Below are positions 32,463-41,099 of a stretch of DNA of 64,000 nt, piece by piece. Source of the DNA: Aquabacterium humicola (GTDB lineage Bacteria; Pseudomonadota; Gammaproteobacteria; Burkholderiales; Burkholderiaceae_C); assembly GCF_030167915.1 (NCBI RefSeq), contig NZ_JARGNB010000008.1, positions 124,001 through 188,000 of the forward strand. The letters are read 5' to 3'. A model generated the notes under the pieces. That model saw nothing but the letters and a program-made list of their open reading frames with translations. It made no database searches and was not told the origin of the DNA. The first letter of the stretch is position 1; every line of letters begins with the position of its first letter. Position numbers and translations under genes: made by a program.

Positions 32463-34649
32463 TCAGGCCCGCCGCGCCCGCACCGCGCGCACCGCTTCGG
32501 CGAAGGCGGCCGCATCGAAGGGCTTCTGCAGGAAGGCGTCGAAGCCGGCCTCCTCGGCCAGGCGGCGGGTGGCCGGGTCGCCGTAGCCGGTCAGCGCCAG
32601 CAGCACGGTGTCGCGCAGCGCGGGCAGCTCGCGCAGCCGGCGCGCGACCTGCAGCCCGTCGGTACCCGGCAGACCCAGGTCGACCAGCGCCACTTCCGGC
32701 GCCTGCTGCCGGGCCAGCACGATGCCGGCCTCGCCGTCGCTCGCGCAGCTGACGACGTGGCCGGCCGAGCGCAGCACCGCGGCCACCATCTCCTGGCTGT
32801 CGAGGTTGTCCTCGACCAGCACGATGCGCTGCGGCGGCAGGATCGGCGCAGCGCTGGCCGGCGCGTCGCTGCGCGCGCCGTCGGAGGCCAGCGCCGGCAG
32901 CCGGACGACGAAGCGTGCGCCGCGGCCGGGCCCGGCGCTGTGGGCCTCGACGCGGCCACCGTGCAGCTCGACCAGCCCGCGCACCACCGTCAGCCCGAGG
33001 CCCAGCCCGCCCTGAGAGCGGTCGAGCGTGCGCTCGGCCTGCGAGAAGGGGTCGAAGACGTGCGGCAGCAGCTCGGCCGCGATGCCGCTGCCGTCGTCCT
33101 CGATCGTCAGCACGGCCTCGGTGCCGTCGTGCGCGACACGCAGCCGCACCGCGCGGCCGTCGGGCGTGTACTTCGCGGCGTTGTCGAGCAGGTTGGCGAT
33201 CACCTGCTCCAGGCGCGTCTTGTCGCCCGACACCGGCGCCGGCGCGAGATCGATCTGCAGCCGCAGGTGCTGCGTCCGGCCGGCCGCCGAGAAGGCCTCG
33301 ATCACCCGGCGCGCGCAGGCGGCCAGGTCGACAGGCCGGCGGTCCAGCGTGACCTTGCCGGTGGTCAGCCGCGCGGCGTCGAGCATCTCGTTGATCAGCG
33401 TCGTCATGTGCCCGGTCTGGCGCGAGAGCACCTCGCGGGCGCGGCGCTGCACGTCCGGCGTCGTGCGCTCGAGCTCCAGCAGCGTGATCGCCGAGCGGAT
33501 CGCGCTGAGCGGGTTGCGCAGCTCGTGCGCGAGCATCGCGAGGAACTCGTCCTTCGCGCGGCTGGCGCGCTCGGCTTCCGCGCGGGCGCGGGCCTCGTTG
33601 CCGAGCGTGGCCTGCATCAGCCGGCGCACCTCCTCGGCCTCGGCCAGCGCCAGCGGCGGGGTGGGTGCGGCGTGGCCGGTCGCGGCATCGGCCAGCCGCT
33701 GCATCGATTGCGTGAGCCGCCGGCTCAGCACCACCGCCAGCAGCACCGCGCAGCCGACCGCGACCAGCACGCCCACCAGGGTCAGCGACGCGGGCACCAT
33801 CACGCCCGCGTCGACCCGTTCGGACGGCACGCCGGTGCCGAGGATCCAGCCGCTGGTGCGCAGCCGGCTGAACGCCGCGTAGAAGGTCTGCTCCTCCATG
33901 CCCCGCGCGACGAAGCGGCCCTGGTCCCGGCCGATGGTGTGCTGCCAGAAGTCCGGATGCGAGGCCTTGCCCACCCACTGTTCGTTGTTCAGCGTGCGCG
34001 CGATGATGCGGCTGCTGCGGTCGCTCAGCGTCAGCGTCGCACCTTCGACGATCGGGTGCCTGCGCAGCAGCGCGAGCCAGGCCTGCTGCGCGATGGTCAC
34101 CGACACGACGAGGCGCTGCGGCCCGCGGCGCAGCGGCACCGCGATGACGGTGACGTAGCGCCCGGGGCCAGCCGGCAGCAGGTCGGAGAACACCGGCTCG
34201 TCGCCGTCGGCCGCCGCGGCGCGCTGCGCGGTGTCCGCCGCCGGGTCGGGGCCGCCGCCGTCCTGGCGCGCCTGCGCGAGGACCGTGCCGTCCGCGCTGC
34301 GCAGCGTGATCGCCTCCCACAGCGGATTGCCCTGCAGCAGGCGGGCCAGGCGCGGGTCGTGGCCGGGCTCGGCGCCGTCGCCACCGCCGCTGCCGTTGGG
34401 GGTCAGCGGCGCGGTCGGGACCTGAACCGGCGCGCCGGCCGGCGCATCGCCGAACGTGCGCAGCACCCGCACGGTGGCGGTGATCTCCGTGTCCAGCGCC
34501 AGGCGCAACGCGCTGACGCGTTCGCCGACCAGGCGCAACTCCGCGTCGCGTTGCACATGCTGCAGCGCGACCAGCGAAACGATGGCCAGGCAGGCGATCG
34601 GCGCGACGACCGCGGCAATCGTCAGGGCGAGCTGATGGCGGATGCGCAT
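32463..34649 (-). CDS. hybrid sensor histidine kinase with periplasmic sensor and C-terminal receiver
   Basis: A 728-residue membrane kinase. Order: TM1 at ~9-30, a periplasmic region of ~240 residues resembling a dCache sensor, TM2 near 280-300, HAMP-like linker, HisKA with His375 in LAHELRNP, HATPase (NLLDNAAKY, GSGIAAE, GLGLGL), and a receiver domain whose phospho-acceptor is Asp657 in LVDLGLPG, with Lys in LQKPF. ATG at 34649 starts the TM1 signal anchor; upstream in-frame codons run through the next gene region. It lies downstream of the cyanase operon but behind strong hairpins, so it is probably separate. Output partner unknown. Confidence 0.92.
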   Translation of the reverse strand: MRIRHQLALTIAAVVAPIACLAIVSLVALQHVQRDAELRLVGERVSALRLALDTEITATVRVLRTFGDAPAGAPVQVPTAPLTPNGSGGGDGAEPGHDPRLARLLQGNPLWEAITLRSADGTVLAQARQDGGGPDPAADTAQRAAAADGDEPVFSDLLPAGPGRYVTVIAVPLRRGPQRLVVSVTIAQQAWLALLRRHPIVEGATLTLSDRSSRIIARTLNNEQWVGKASHPDFWQHTIGRDQGRFVARGMEEQTFYAAFSRLRTSGWILGTGVPSERVDAGVMVPASLTLVGVLVAVGCAVLLAVVLSRRLTQSMQRLADAATGHAAPTPPLALAEAEEVRRLMQATLGNEARARAEAERASRAKDEFLAMLAHELRNPLSAIRSAITLLELERTTPDVQRRAREVLSRQTGHMTTLINEMLDAARLTTGKVTLDRRPVDLAACARRVIEAFSAAGRTQHLRLQIDLAPAPVSGDKTRLEQVIANLLDNAAKYTPDGRAVRLRVAHDGTEAVLTIEDDGSGIAAELLPHVFDPFSQAERTLDRSQGGLGLGLTVVRGLVELHGGRVEAHSAGPGRGARFVVRLPALASDGARSDAPASAAPILPPQRIVLVEDNLDSQEMVAAVLRSAGHVVSCASDGEAGIVLARQQAPEVALVDLGLPGTDGLQVARRLRELPALRDTVLLALTGYGDPATRRLAEEAGFDAFLQKPFDAAAFAEAVRAVRARRA

Positions 34650-34661
34650 GGGTCGACGGTA

Positions 34662-34682
34662 GCAGGCACGCCGCGTGCCTGC
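34662..34682 (-). terminator. hairpin after the cyanase operon
   Basis: Perfect 9-bp stem (34662-34670 with 34674-34682) around CCG. A second GC-rich inverted repeat lies between it and the DUF1348 stop. Neither has a U-tract. Together they fill the gap between the end of the cyanase operon and the hybrid kinase start. Confidence 0.5.
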
Positions 34683-34744
34683 ACCGCGCCTTGCCCCGCC
34701 GCCGGCGCCGCCGATCCCCGGCGGCGGTGCCGCCGGCCGTGGCG

Positions 34745-35212
34745 CTACAGCCCCAGCGCGTCCAGGCCCGGATGCTCGTCCGGCCGGCGGCCGATCGGCC
34801 AGCGGTACAGACGCTCGCTTTCGGCGATAGGCCGGTCGTTGATGCTGGCGTGGCGCTCGCGCATCAGACCGGCGGCGTCGAACGCCCAGTTCTCGTTGCC
34901 GTACGAGCGATACCACTGGCCGGCATCGTCGTGCCACTCGTAGGCGAAGCGCACGGCGAGCCGGTCGGCGCCGAAGGCCCACAGGGCCTTGATCAGTCGG
35001 TAGTCGAGCTCGCGGTCCCACTTGCGGCGCAGGAAGGCGCGCACCTGCTCGCGGCCGACCGGGAACTCCGCCCGGTTGCGCCAGCGCGTGTCCTCGGTGT
35101 AGACCTGCACGACGCGGTCCGGGTCGCGCGTATTCCAGGCGTCCTCGGCCGCGCGCACCTTCAGCCGCGCGGTCTCGTCGGTGAACGGCGGGATCAGCGG
35201 CGGCGGCGCCAT
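34745..35212 (-). CDS. DUF1348/NTF2-like protein, coupled to cyanase
   Basis: A 155-residue protein of the NTF2-like superfamily. Features of the DUF1348 group are [39 protein letters not shown] and [10 protein letters not shown]. No catalytic function is established for the group. Its ATG shares one base with the cyanase stop (TGATG), so the two are translationally coupled. A role linked to cyanate, carbamate or a cyanate-releasing compound is a guilt-by-association inference only. Confidence 0.87.
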   Translation of the reverse strand: MAPPPLIPPFTDETARLKVRAAEDAWNTRDPDRVVQVYTEDTRWRNRAEFPVGREQVRAFLRRKWDRELDYRLIKALWAFGADRLAVRFAYEWHDDAGQWYRSYGNENWAFDAAGLMRERHASINDRPIAESERLYRWPIGRRPDEHPGLDALGL

Positions 35213-35655
35213 CAGTACGTCTTGTAGGGCAGGAACTTGCCCGACATCGTGATGCTGACGCGGTCGCCCTTCGGATCGGGCTCGCGCTGCAGGTCCATCT
35301 TGAAGTCGATCGCGCTCATGATGCCGTCGCCGAACTCCTCGTGGATCAGCTCCTTGAAGGTCATGCCGTAGACGCTGACCAGCTCGTAGAAGCGGTAGAT
35401 CAGCGGATCGGTGGGCACGGCGGTCGGCAGCGAGCCCTTGTACGGCACGACCATCAGCCAGCGCTTCTCCTCGGCGCTCAGGCCGAACAGCTCGGCGACG
35501 ATGCCGGCCTGCTCCTCGTTCAGCGTCATCTGGCCCAGGCAGGCGGCGGTCACCCATTCCTTGCTCAGGCCGACCTTCGCGGCGACGTCGGCCCACTTCA
35601 GGCCTTTCGCGACGCGGGTGGCGATGATCTTCTCGGTGACGTCCAGTCGGTTCAT
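35212..35655 (-). CDS. cynS: cyanate hydratase (cyanase)
   Basis: Converts cyanate and bicarbonate to carbamate and CO2; carbamate decays to ammonia and CO2. It has 147 residues, against 156 in E. coli, shorter at the N terminus. The catalytic residues are Arg88, Glu91 (YRFYELV) and Ser114 (MSAIDF), each offset by eight from E. coli Arg96, Glu99 and Ser122. The N-terminal helices resemble a helix-turn-helix, as known for this decameric enzyme. Its start overlaps the stop of the upstream ATPase gene. The operon context, transport then hydrolysis, supports use of cyanate as nitrogen source or its detoxification. Confidence 0.96.
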   Translation of the reverse strand: MNRLDVTEKIIATRVAKGLKWADVAAKVGLSKEWVTAACLGQMTLNEEQAGIVAELFGLSAEEKRWLMVVPYKGSLPTAVPTDPLIYRFYELVSVYGMTFKELIHEEFGDGIMSAIDFKMDLQREPDPKGDRVSITMSGKFLPYKTY

Positions 35656-36617
35656 GCACTTCTCCTCGGATGGAAGGGGATCACTTCGGCGTCGTCGCCG
35701 GCGGGCGTGCCGCCGGGGTCGGCCGCGTCGGCGGCGTTGCCCGTGTCGCTGCCCTCGTCCAGGCCGGGGCGCACGCTCGGTGGCAGCTCGGGTGCGCGGC
35801 CGTGCGACAGCTGCTGGCTGCGCGCGACGAGGAAGTCGACCAGGTGGTTGCGGATGCGGTAGTACTGCGGATCGTGGTGCAGGGTCGCGCGCCGGCGGTC
35901 CCGCGGCATCGTGTTGATCACGATCTCGCCGATGCGCGCCTGCGGCCCATTGCTCATCAGCAGGATGCGGTCGGCGAGCAGGATGGCCTCGTCGACGTCG
36001 TGCGTGATCATGAACACCGTCTGGTGCGTCTCGGCGCAGATGCGCAGCAGCTCGTCCTGGATCGTGCCGCGCGTCAGCGCGTCGAGCGCCCCGAACGGCT
36101 CGTCGAGCAGCAGCATGCGCGGCTGGATGGCGAACGCGCGCGCGATGCCCACGCGCTGCTTCATGCCGCCGGACAGCGCCTGCGGCTTCTTGTCGATCGC
36201 CTCGGCCAGGCCGACCAGCGCGACATAACGCTCGACATGCGCGTCCACTTCGACGCGCGTCCAGTCGGGCCACTTGCTGCGCACCGCGAAGGCGATGTTG
36301 CGGCGCACGCTCAGCCACGGCATCAGCGCATGGCCCTGGAACACGACGCCGCGCTCGAGCCCCGGGCCGGCCACTTCGCGCCGGTCCATGAAGACGTGGC
36401 CGGCGCTCGCCGTCTCCAGCCCGGCCAGCACGTTGAGGATCGTCGTCTTGCCGCAGCCGCTGTGGCCGATGATGCAGACGAACTCGCCTTCGCGGATCTG
36501 GAAGTTGACACGGTCGAAGACCGGCGCGGCAGCGCCCGGGTAGGTCTTGCCGAGCTGCTCGACCTGCAGGAACGGCGCCGCATCGCTATCAGGGCGATTG
36601 TTGCGATCAGTCGGCAT
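35652..36617 (-). CDS. ABC transporter ATPase, nitrate/cyanate type (NrtD/CynD-like)
   Basis: ATP-binding subunit of 321 residues. Walker A GHSGCGKT (~residues 50-57), signature LSGGMKQR, Walker B LLLDEPFG and H-loop ITHD are intact. The sequence [14 protein letters not shown] is typical of the nitrate/taurine/cyanate branch. A ~55-residue acidic, proline-rich C-terminal tail is longer than usual. It overlaps the cynS start by four bases and the permease stop by 11 bases. Substrate assignment to cyanate comes from cynS; nitrate cannot be excluded. Confidence 0.93.
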   Translation of the reverse strand: MPTDRNNRPDSDAAPFLQVEQLGKTYPGAAAPVFDRVNFQIREGEFVCIIGHSGCGKTTILNVLAGLETASAGHVFMDRREVAGPGLERGVVFQGHALMPWLSVRRNIAFAVRSKWPDWTRVEVDAHVERYVALVGLAEAIDKKPQALSGGMKQRVGIARAFAIQPRMLLLDEPFGALDALTRGTIQDELLRICAETHQTVFMITHDVDEAILLADRILLMSNGPQARIGEIVINTMPRDRRRATLHHDPQYYRIRNHLVDFLVARSQQLSHGRAPELPPSVRPGLDEGSDTGNAADAADPGGTPAGDDAEVIPFHPRRSA

Positions 36618-37500
36618 AGGTCACCGCCTTCTGCAGCCGCGCGAACATCGCATCCAGCAGCATGCCGACGATGCCGATGACGAGGATCGCGAAGATCACG
36701 TTCGGCAGCGACAGGTTGTTCCACTCGTTCCACACGAAGTAGCCGATGCCGGTGCCGCCGACCAGCATCTCGGCGGCGACGATCACCAGCCAGGCGATGC
36801 CCATGCTGATGCGCATGCCGGTCAGGATGGTCGGGGCGGCGGCGGGCAGGATCACCTCGAACGCGCGGCGCAGCGGCTTGACCTCCAGCGTGCGCGCGAC
36901 GTTGAGCCACTCGCGCCGCACGCCGGCGACGCCGAAGGCGGTGTTGATCAGCATCGGCCACACCGAGCAGATGAAGATCACGAAGATGCCGCTGATCGAC
37001 GAGTCCTTGATCGTGTAGAGCGCCAGCGGCATCCAGGCCAGCGGCGAGATCGGCTTGAGCACCTGGATGAACGGATCGAGCGCGCGGTAGGCCAGCGGGC
37101 TCATGCCGATCACGAAGCCGAGCGGGATCGCCACCGCCGCGGCGATCAGGTAGCCGAGTGCGACGCGGCCGAGCGAGTAGGCCAGCTGCAGCCCCACGCC
37201 CTTGTCGTTCGGGCCGTTGTCGAAGAACGGGTCGGCGAGCTGGCGGGCCACCGTCGCGGCCATCTGGCCGAGCGTCGGGAAGCCGGACTTCTTCACCTCG
37301 CCGCCGGTGCCGCTGTCGCCCGCGCCGGCCGCCGGGTCCTTGCCCATCAGCTTCGCGTACTCGATCTGCTCGGCGGTGAGCGCCGGGCCGGGGGCCTTCG
37401 GCAGTGCCGCCGGTTGCAGCGTGGCCAGGTGCCACACGCCGAGCAGCAGCGCCAGCAGCAGCAGCGACAGCAGCGCCGCCTTGAATCGAACCTGCTTCAT
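36607..37500 (-). CDS. ABC transporter permease, nitrate/cyanate type (NrtB/CynB-like)
   Basis: Inner-membrane permease of 297 residues with about six membrane segments. The first is at the N terminus, followed by a ~65-residue hydrophilic stretch. The EAA-like loop is in VARTLEVKPLRRAFEVILPAA. The family hallmark PISPLAWMPLALYTIKD is present near residue 150. It follows the binding-protein gene after 127 bases that contain repeat copy D, so the internal gap is unusual for an operon. Confidence 0.93.
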   Translation of the reverse strand: MKQVRFKAALLSLLLLALLLGVWHLATLQPAALPKAPGPALTAEQIEYAKLMGKDPAAGAGDSGTGGEVKKSGFPTLGQMAATVARQLADPFFDNGPNDKGVGLQLAYSLGRVALGYLIAAAVAIPLGFVIGMSPLAYRALDPFIQVLKPISPLAWMPLALYTIKDSSISGIFVIFICSVWPMLINTAFGVAGVRREWLNVARTLEVKPLRRAFEVILPAAAPTILTGMRISMGIAWLVIVAAEMLVGGTGIGYFVWNEWNNLSLPNVIFAILVIGIVGMLLDAMFARLQKAVTYAD

Positions 37501-37627
37501 TGCGAACCTCCGGGCTGCGCCCTCCGGTATTCGCCCTTGGGGCGGCCCGGCGGGCGGATGTCGCCCCCTTGGCGCTCTGCGCCGTCCCCCCAGGGGGGAA
37601 TTCGCCCTTCGGAACGGCCGGGCGGGC
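37501..37627. repeat. intergenic repeat D inside the cyanate operon
   Basis: Two imperfect direct copies of a ~27-base unit starting ATTCGCCCTT (37529-37555 and 37600-37627). Between them are a TCCCCCC-A-GGGGGGA palindrome and a GGCGC-TCT-GCGCC hairpin. The CTTGGGGCGGCCCGGCGG part matches repeat copy B. It separates the binding-protein and permease genes and may attenuate or process the message. Confidence 0.7.
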
Positions 37628-39058
37628 TCATGCCGCCGAGCGCCGGATCGCGAAGCTGTCGGCGTAGGCCGCGGCCTTGTCCGGATCGAAGGGCTTGCCC
37701 ATCACGCTGAACTTCGGATAGCCGCCGTCCTTCGACTCGGCCACCTTCATGTCCAGCGCCTTCATGTGCTTTCGCGCGTCGGTCAGCAGGAAGACCTTCT
37801 CGGCGATCTGCTTGTAGTTGACCTCGCCCTTCAGGTAGCCCCAGCGCTTCATCTGCGTCAGGATCCACACCGCCATGCTCTGCCAGGGGATCGGGTCGAA
37901 GTCGGCGCGGTCGGGCACGTTCTGCACCTTGCCCAGCCCGTCGGCGAACTTGCCGGTCAGCACCTGCGCGATCACCGTCTCGGGCTGGTTCAGGTACGCC
38001 TGCGGCGCGATGACCTTGGCGATCAGCTCGCGGTTCTTGGCCTCGCGCGCCATCGCCGCGGCGGTCAGCACCGCGCGGTACAGCGCGGCGAAGCTGTTCG
38101 GGTGCTTGGCGATGAACTCCGCCGAGGTGCCGAACGCGCAGCAGGGATGGCCGGGCCAGAGCTCCTTGGTCAGCAGGTGCAGGAAGCCGACCTCCTCGAA
38201 CACCGCGCGCTGGTTGAACGGGTCGGGGCCGAGGTAGCCGTCGATGTTGCCGGCGCGCAGGTTGGCCACCATCTCCGGCGGCGGCACGACGCGGATCTGG
38301 ATGTCGCGGTCCGGATCGAGCCCGTGTTCCGCCACGTAGTAGCGCAGCAGGAAGTTGTGCATCGAGTACTCGAAGGGCACCGCGAACTTGAAGCCCTTCC
38401 AGTCCTTCGGGTCGCGCTTGTCCTTGTGCTTGACGTGCAGCGTGATCGCCTGGCCGTTGGTGTTCTGGATCGTCGCCACGTGCATCGGCTGCGCGGTCGA
38501 GCCCAGGCCCAGCGTGATCGCCAGCGGCATCGGCGACAGGAAGTGCGTGGCGTCGTACTCCTTGTTCAGCATCTTGTCGCGGATCAGCGCCCAGCCCGCG
38601 GTCTTGACGACCTCGACGTTCAGGCCCTGCTTAGCGTAGAAGCCCAGCGGGTGGGCCATGATCAGCGGCGTCGCGCAGGTGATCGGGATGAAGCCGATCT
38701 TCAGGTCCTTCTTCTCCGGCACGAGCGCCTTGTCCTGCGCCAGCGCCTGCAGCGGCGCGATCGGCAGCACCGAGGCGATCGCCGCCATCGCGGTGGGCCG
38801 GCCGACGGCGCGCAGGAAGCGCCGCCGCAGCGCATCGTGCGGGAACAGCGCCTTGATCAGGGAGGCCTCGACGAAGGCGTTCGACTCGGCTTCGAACGCG
38901 GCGCTCTCGCTGCGGCGGCGCAGCTCGGTGGTCGCCGCCTGCGCGCCATCATCAGCCGTCTGCGCGGCGTGCTCGGCCGCCGATTGGTGCCGGCCGCAGG
39001 CACAGCCCAGGCGCAAGGGACGGTCGGCGTCGTAGGGGTCCAGGTCGTGCGGGCTCAT
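37628..39058 (-). CDS. ABC transporter substrate-binding protein, CmpA/NrtA family, with Tat-like signal
   Basis: Binding protein of 476 residues for nitrate, bicarbonate or, here by context, cyanate. The twin-arginine segment RRRFLRAVG with a hydrophobic stretch and ALA cleavage site begins only near residue 78. The ~77 residues before it are soluble and include CACGRHQSAAEH near residue 19, a Cys/His cluster that looks metal-binding. Mature-domain motifs include FIPITCATPLIMAHPLGFYAKQG. The ATG at 39058 is chosen because the frame upstream has no other good start. First gene of the cyanate operon. Confidence 0.9.
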   Translation of the reverse strand: MSPHDLDPYDADRPLRLGCACGRHQSAAEHAAQTADDGAQAATTELRRRSESAAFEAESNAFVEASLIKALFPHDALRRRFLRAVGRPTAMAAIASVLPIAPLQALAQDKALVPEKKDLKIGFIPITCATPLIMAHPLGFYAKQGLNVEVVKTAGWALIRDKMLNKEYDATHFLSPMPLAITLGLGSTAQPMHVATIQNTNGQAITLHVKHKDKRDPKDWKGFKFAVPFEYSMHNFLLRYYVAEHGLDPDRDIQIRVVPPPEMVANLRAGNIDGYLGPDPFNQRAVFEEVGFLHLLTKELWPGHPCCAFGTSAEFIAKHPNSFAALYRAVLTAAAMAREAKNRELIAKVIAPQAYLNQPETVIAQVLTGKFADGLGKVQNVPDRADFDPIPWQSMAVWILTQMKRWGYLKGEVNYKQIAEKVFLLTDARKHMKALDMKVAESKDGGYPKFSVMGKPFDPDKAAAYADSFAIRRSAA

Positions 39059-39138
39059 CGGGTTCCTCGGCAGCGCAGCTTGGTGCCGATGCTAGGAAGC
39101 GCGACCTTCACGCGCGATCGTTGTGCGCGGGCTTGTCG

Positions 39139-39156
39139 TGTAGGGGTGGCACTACA
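39139..39156. promoter_or_regulatory. TGTAG-N8-CTACA dyad upstream of the cyanate operon
   Basis: An 18-base perfect dyad with 5-base arms, 81 bases upstream of the binding-protein start and directly downstream of the response-regulator gene. NarL/LuxR-type regulators bind short inverted heptamers of this kind, and such a regulator is encoded next to it. Candidate operator only. Confidence 0.45.
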
Positions 39157-39201
39157 GGCCGGCGGCCGGCGGCAGCCGCGCCCCGCGGCGAGGTACGCCC
39201 T

Positions 39202-39888
39202 TCAGACCTGCAGCAGGTCCTGCCGCACCGCGTACAGCGCCAGCTCGACGTCGTTGCGCACGCCGGTCTTCTCGAGCAGGCGGGCGCGGTAGGTGCTGAC
39301 GGTGTTGGGCGACAGCACCAGCTGCTCGGCAATCTCGCCGACGCTCTTGCCGGCGGCGAGCAGGCGGAACACCTGGTACTCGCGGTGCGACAGCCGCTCG
39401 TGCAGCGGCGCCTCGTCGTTGCCCTGGCCCTTCTTCAGCCCCGAGCCGGCGCCCACCGCGCCGGCCAGCTGCTCGGCCACGCTGGGCGTGATGAAGAGCT
39501 GGCCGCGCGCGACCTTGCGGATCGCCTCGATCATCTGCTCGCTGTCGGCGCTCTTGTTCAGGTAGCCGGCGGCGCCGAGCTTCAGGCTGCGCACAGCGTA
39601 CTGGCGGTCCGGGTAGGTGCTGAGCATCAGCACCGGCAGCTTCGGGAACTCGGCCTTCAGCGTCTTCAGCACGTCCAGCCCGTCGCGCTGCGGCATCGCG
39701 ATGTCGAGGAGCACGACGTGCGGCAGCCGGCCCTCGGCGGCGCCGGCGCGCACCAGCGCCATCGCCTCGGGGCCGTTGCCGGCCTCGCCGGCCAGCGTGA
39801 TGTCGCCGGCGTCGGCCAGGATCTGCTTGATGCCCTGGCGCACGATCAGGTGGTCGTCGCAGATCAGCACCCGGATCGTCTCGGCCAT
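39202..39888 (-). CDS. NarL/LuxR-family response regulator
   Basis: A 228-residue two-component regulator. The receiver domain has acidic pair DD at 11-12, phospho-acceptor Asp in LLDIAMPQRDG near residue 62, and Lys in YLNKSAD near 113. A GerE/LuxR helix-turn-helix follows (LSHREYQVFRLLAAGKSVG, then LSPNTVSTYRARLLEK) at ~160-220. Its ATG shares a base with the stop of the histidine kinase gene, so the pair is coupled. The cyanate operon starts 144 bases downstream in the same direction and is the obvious candidate target. Confidence 0.95.
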   Translation of the reverse strand: MAETIRVLICDDHLIVRQGIKQILADAGDITLAGEAGNGPEAMALVRAGAAEGRLPHVVLLDIAMPQRDGLDVLKTLKAEFPKLPVLMLSTYPDRQYAVRSLKLGAAGYLNKSADSEQMIEAIRKVARGQLFITPSVAEQLAGAVGAGSGLKKGQGNDEAPLHERLSHREYQVFRLLAAGKSVGEIAEQLVLSPNTVSTYRARLLEKTGVRNDVELALYAVRQDLLQV

Positions 39889-41036
39889 CACGGTCCTCCC
39901 AGCGGCATCACCAGCCGCACCACGGTGCCGGCACCCGGCGCGCTGTCGATCACCAGCCGGCCGCCGAAGTGCGCGGCCCGCTCGCGCATGCCCATCACGC
40001 CGTAGCTGCGCGCATCGTCCAGCACCGCCGGGGTGGTGCCGATGCCGTCGTCGCGCACCTCGAGGTACAGCACCGGGTCGGGCGGTGCGTCGACGTCGAG
40101 CCGGATCGCGACGTGCCGCGCCTTCGCGTGCCGCGCGACGTTCGACAGCACTTCCTGGAAGATGCGGAACACGGCGATCGCCAGGCCGCCCTCGGGCGGC
40201 GCGACGCCGGCGCTGACGTGCAGCTGCACGCTGCCGTCGATCTCGTCGGCGGCGCCCTGCAGCCACTCCTGCGCCTGCCATTCGAGCGCCGCCCACAGGC
40301 CCTGGTGGTCGAGGATGCTCGGACGCAGGTCGGTGATGATGCGGCCGACCTTGTCGACCGCGGTGTCGATCAGCCCGCCCATGCGCTGGCACTTGGCGGC
40401 CAGCTCGTTGCGCGCGGCCTCGTCGCGGCGTCCGACGCGGCGCTCCATCCAGTTGACGTCCATCTTCAGCGCCACCAGCAGGCTGCCGAGCTCGTCGTGG
40501 ATCTCGCGCGCGATGCGCTTGCGCTCGGTCTCGCGCACGGTCTCGAGGTGGTTGGCCAGCTCGCGCAGCTCGCGCGTGCGCTCGGCGACGCGGCGTTCGA
40601 GCTCGTCGTTGGTGCGTTGCAGCAGCGTCTGCGCGGCCTTGCGCTCGCTGATGTCGACGAAGGTGACGACCGCGCCGCGCACCTCGCCGGCGTCGAGGAT
40701 CGGGTAGCTCGAGTACTCGGCCGAGAAGGCGCTGCCGTCGGCCCGCCACAGCACTTCGTCGTCGATGCGGCAGGGCAGGCCGCGGCGGAAGGCGTTGAAG
40801 ATCGGGCAATCGCACTCGGGGTAGTGCGCGCCGTCGGGCCGGCTGTGGTGGATCAGCGCATGCATGTTGCGGCCGAGCACCTCTTCGGTGCGCCAGCCCA
40901 GCATCTGGGCGCCCGCCCGGTTCACGAAGGTGCACCGGCCTTCCAGGTCGATGCCGAAGACGCCTTCGCCGGTCGACTCCAGCAGCAGGGTCAGGCGATC
41001 GATGCCATCGGGCATCGCGTCGGCGGCGGGGCGCAT
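39888..41036 (-). CDS. NarX-like sensor histidine kinase with PAS domain, soluble
   Basis: A 382-residue kinase without membrane segments. A PAS domain (~10-135) with the short Cys motif CDCPIF is followed by a coiled coil, the HisKA_3 phospho-acceptor in AREIHDELGSLL near residue 180, and an HATPase domain with a degenerate N-box and DDGIG, ending MRERAAHFGG. This is the NarX/UhpB class that phosphorylates NarL-type regulators such as its partner. With no periplasmic part it should sense a cytoplasmic signal; the Cys pair in PAS could bind a metal or respond to redox. It lies 63 bases after the SulP transporter gene. Confidence 0.93.
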   Translation of the reverse strand: MRPAADAMPDGIDRLTLLLESTGEGVFGIDLEGRCTFVNRAGAQMLGWRTEEVLGRNMHALIHHSRPDGAHYPECDCPIFNAFRRGLPCRIDDEVLWRADGSAFSAEYSSYPILDAGEVRGAVVTFVDISERKAAQTLLQRTNDELERRVAERTRELRELANHLETVRETERKRIAREIHDELGSLLVALKMDVNWMERRVGRRDEAARNELAAKCQRMGGLIDTAVDKVGRIITDLRPSILDHQGLWAALEWQAQEWLQGAADEIDGSVQLHVSAGVAPPEGGLAIAVFRIFQEVLSNVARHAKARHVAIRLDVDAPPDPVLYLEVRDDGIGTTPAVLDDARSYGVMGMRERAAHFGGRLVIDSAPGAGTVVRLVMPLGGP

Positions 41037-41099
41037 GGGCGGCCTGCGCGCAAGGCGCGTGCCACCGGTGCGCGCGTTCGCGCCGGCGCCCGCCGGCTA

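Noticed and set aside
37529-37627. Direct repeats considered as a minimal CRISPR array
   Set aside because: Only two imperfect copies, a spacer that is itself palindromic, and no cas genes nearby.
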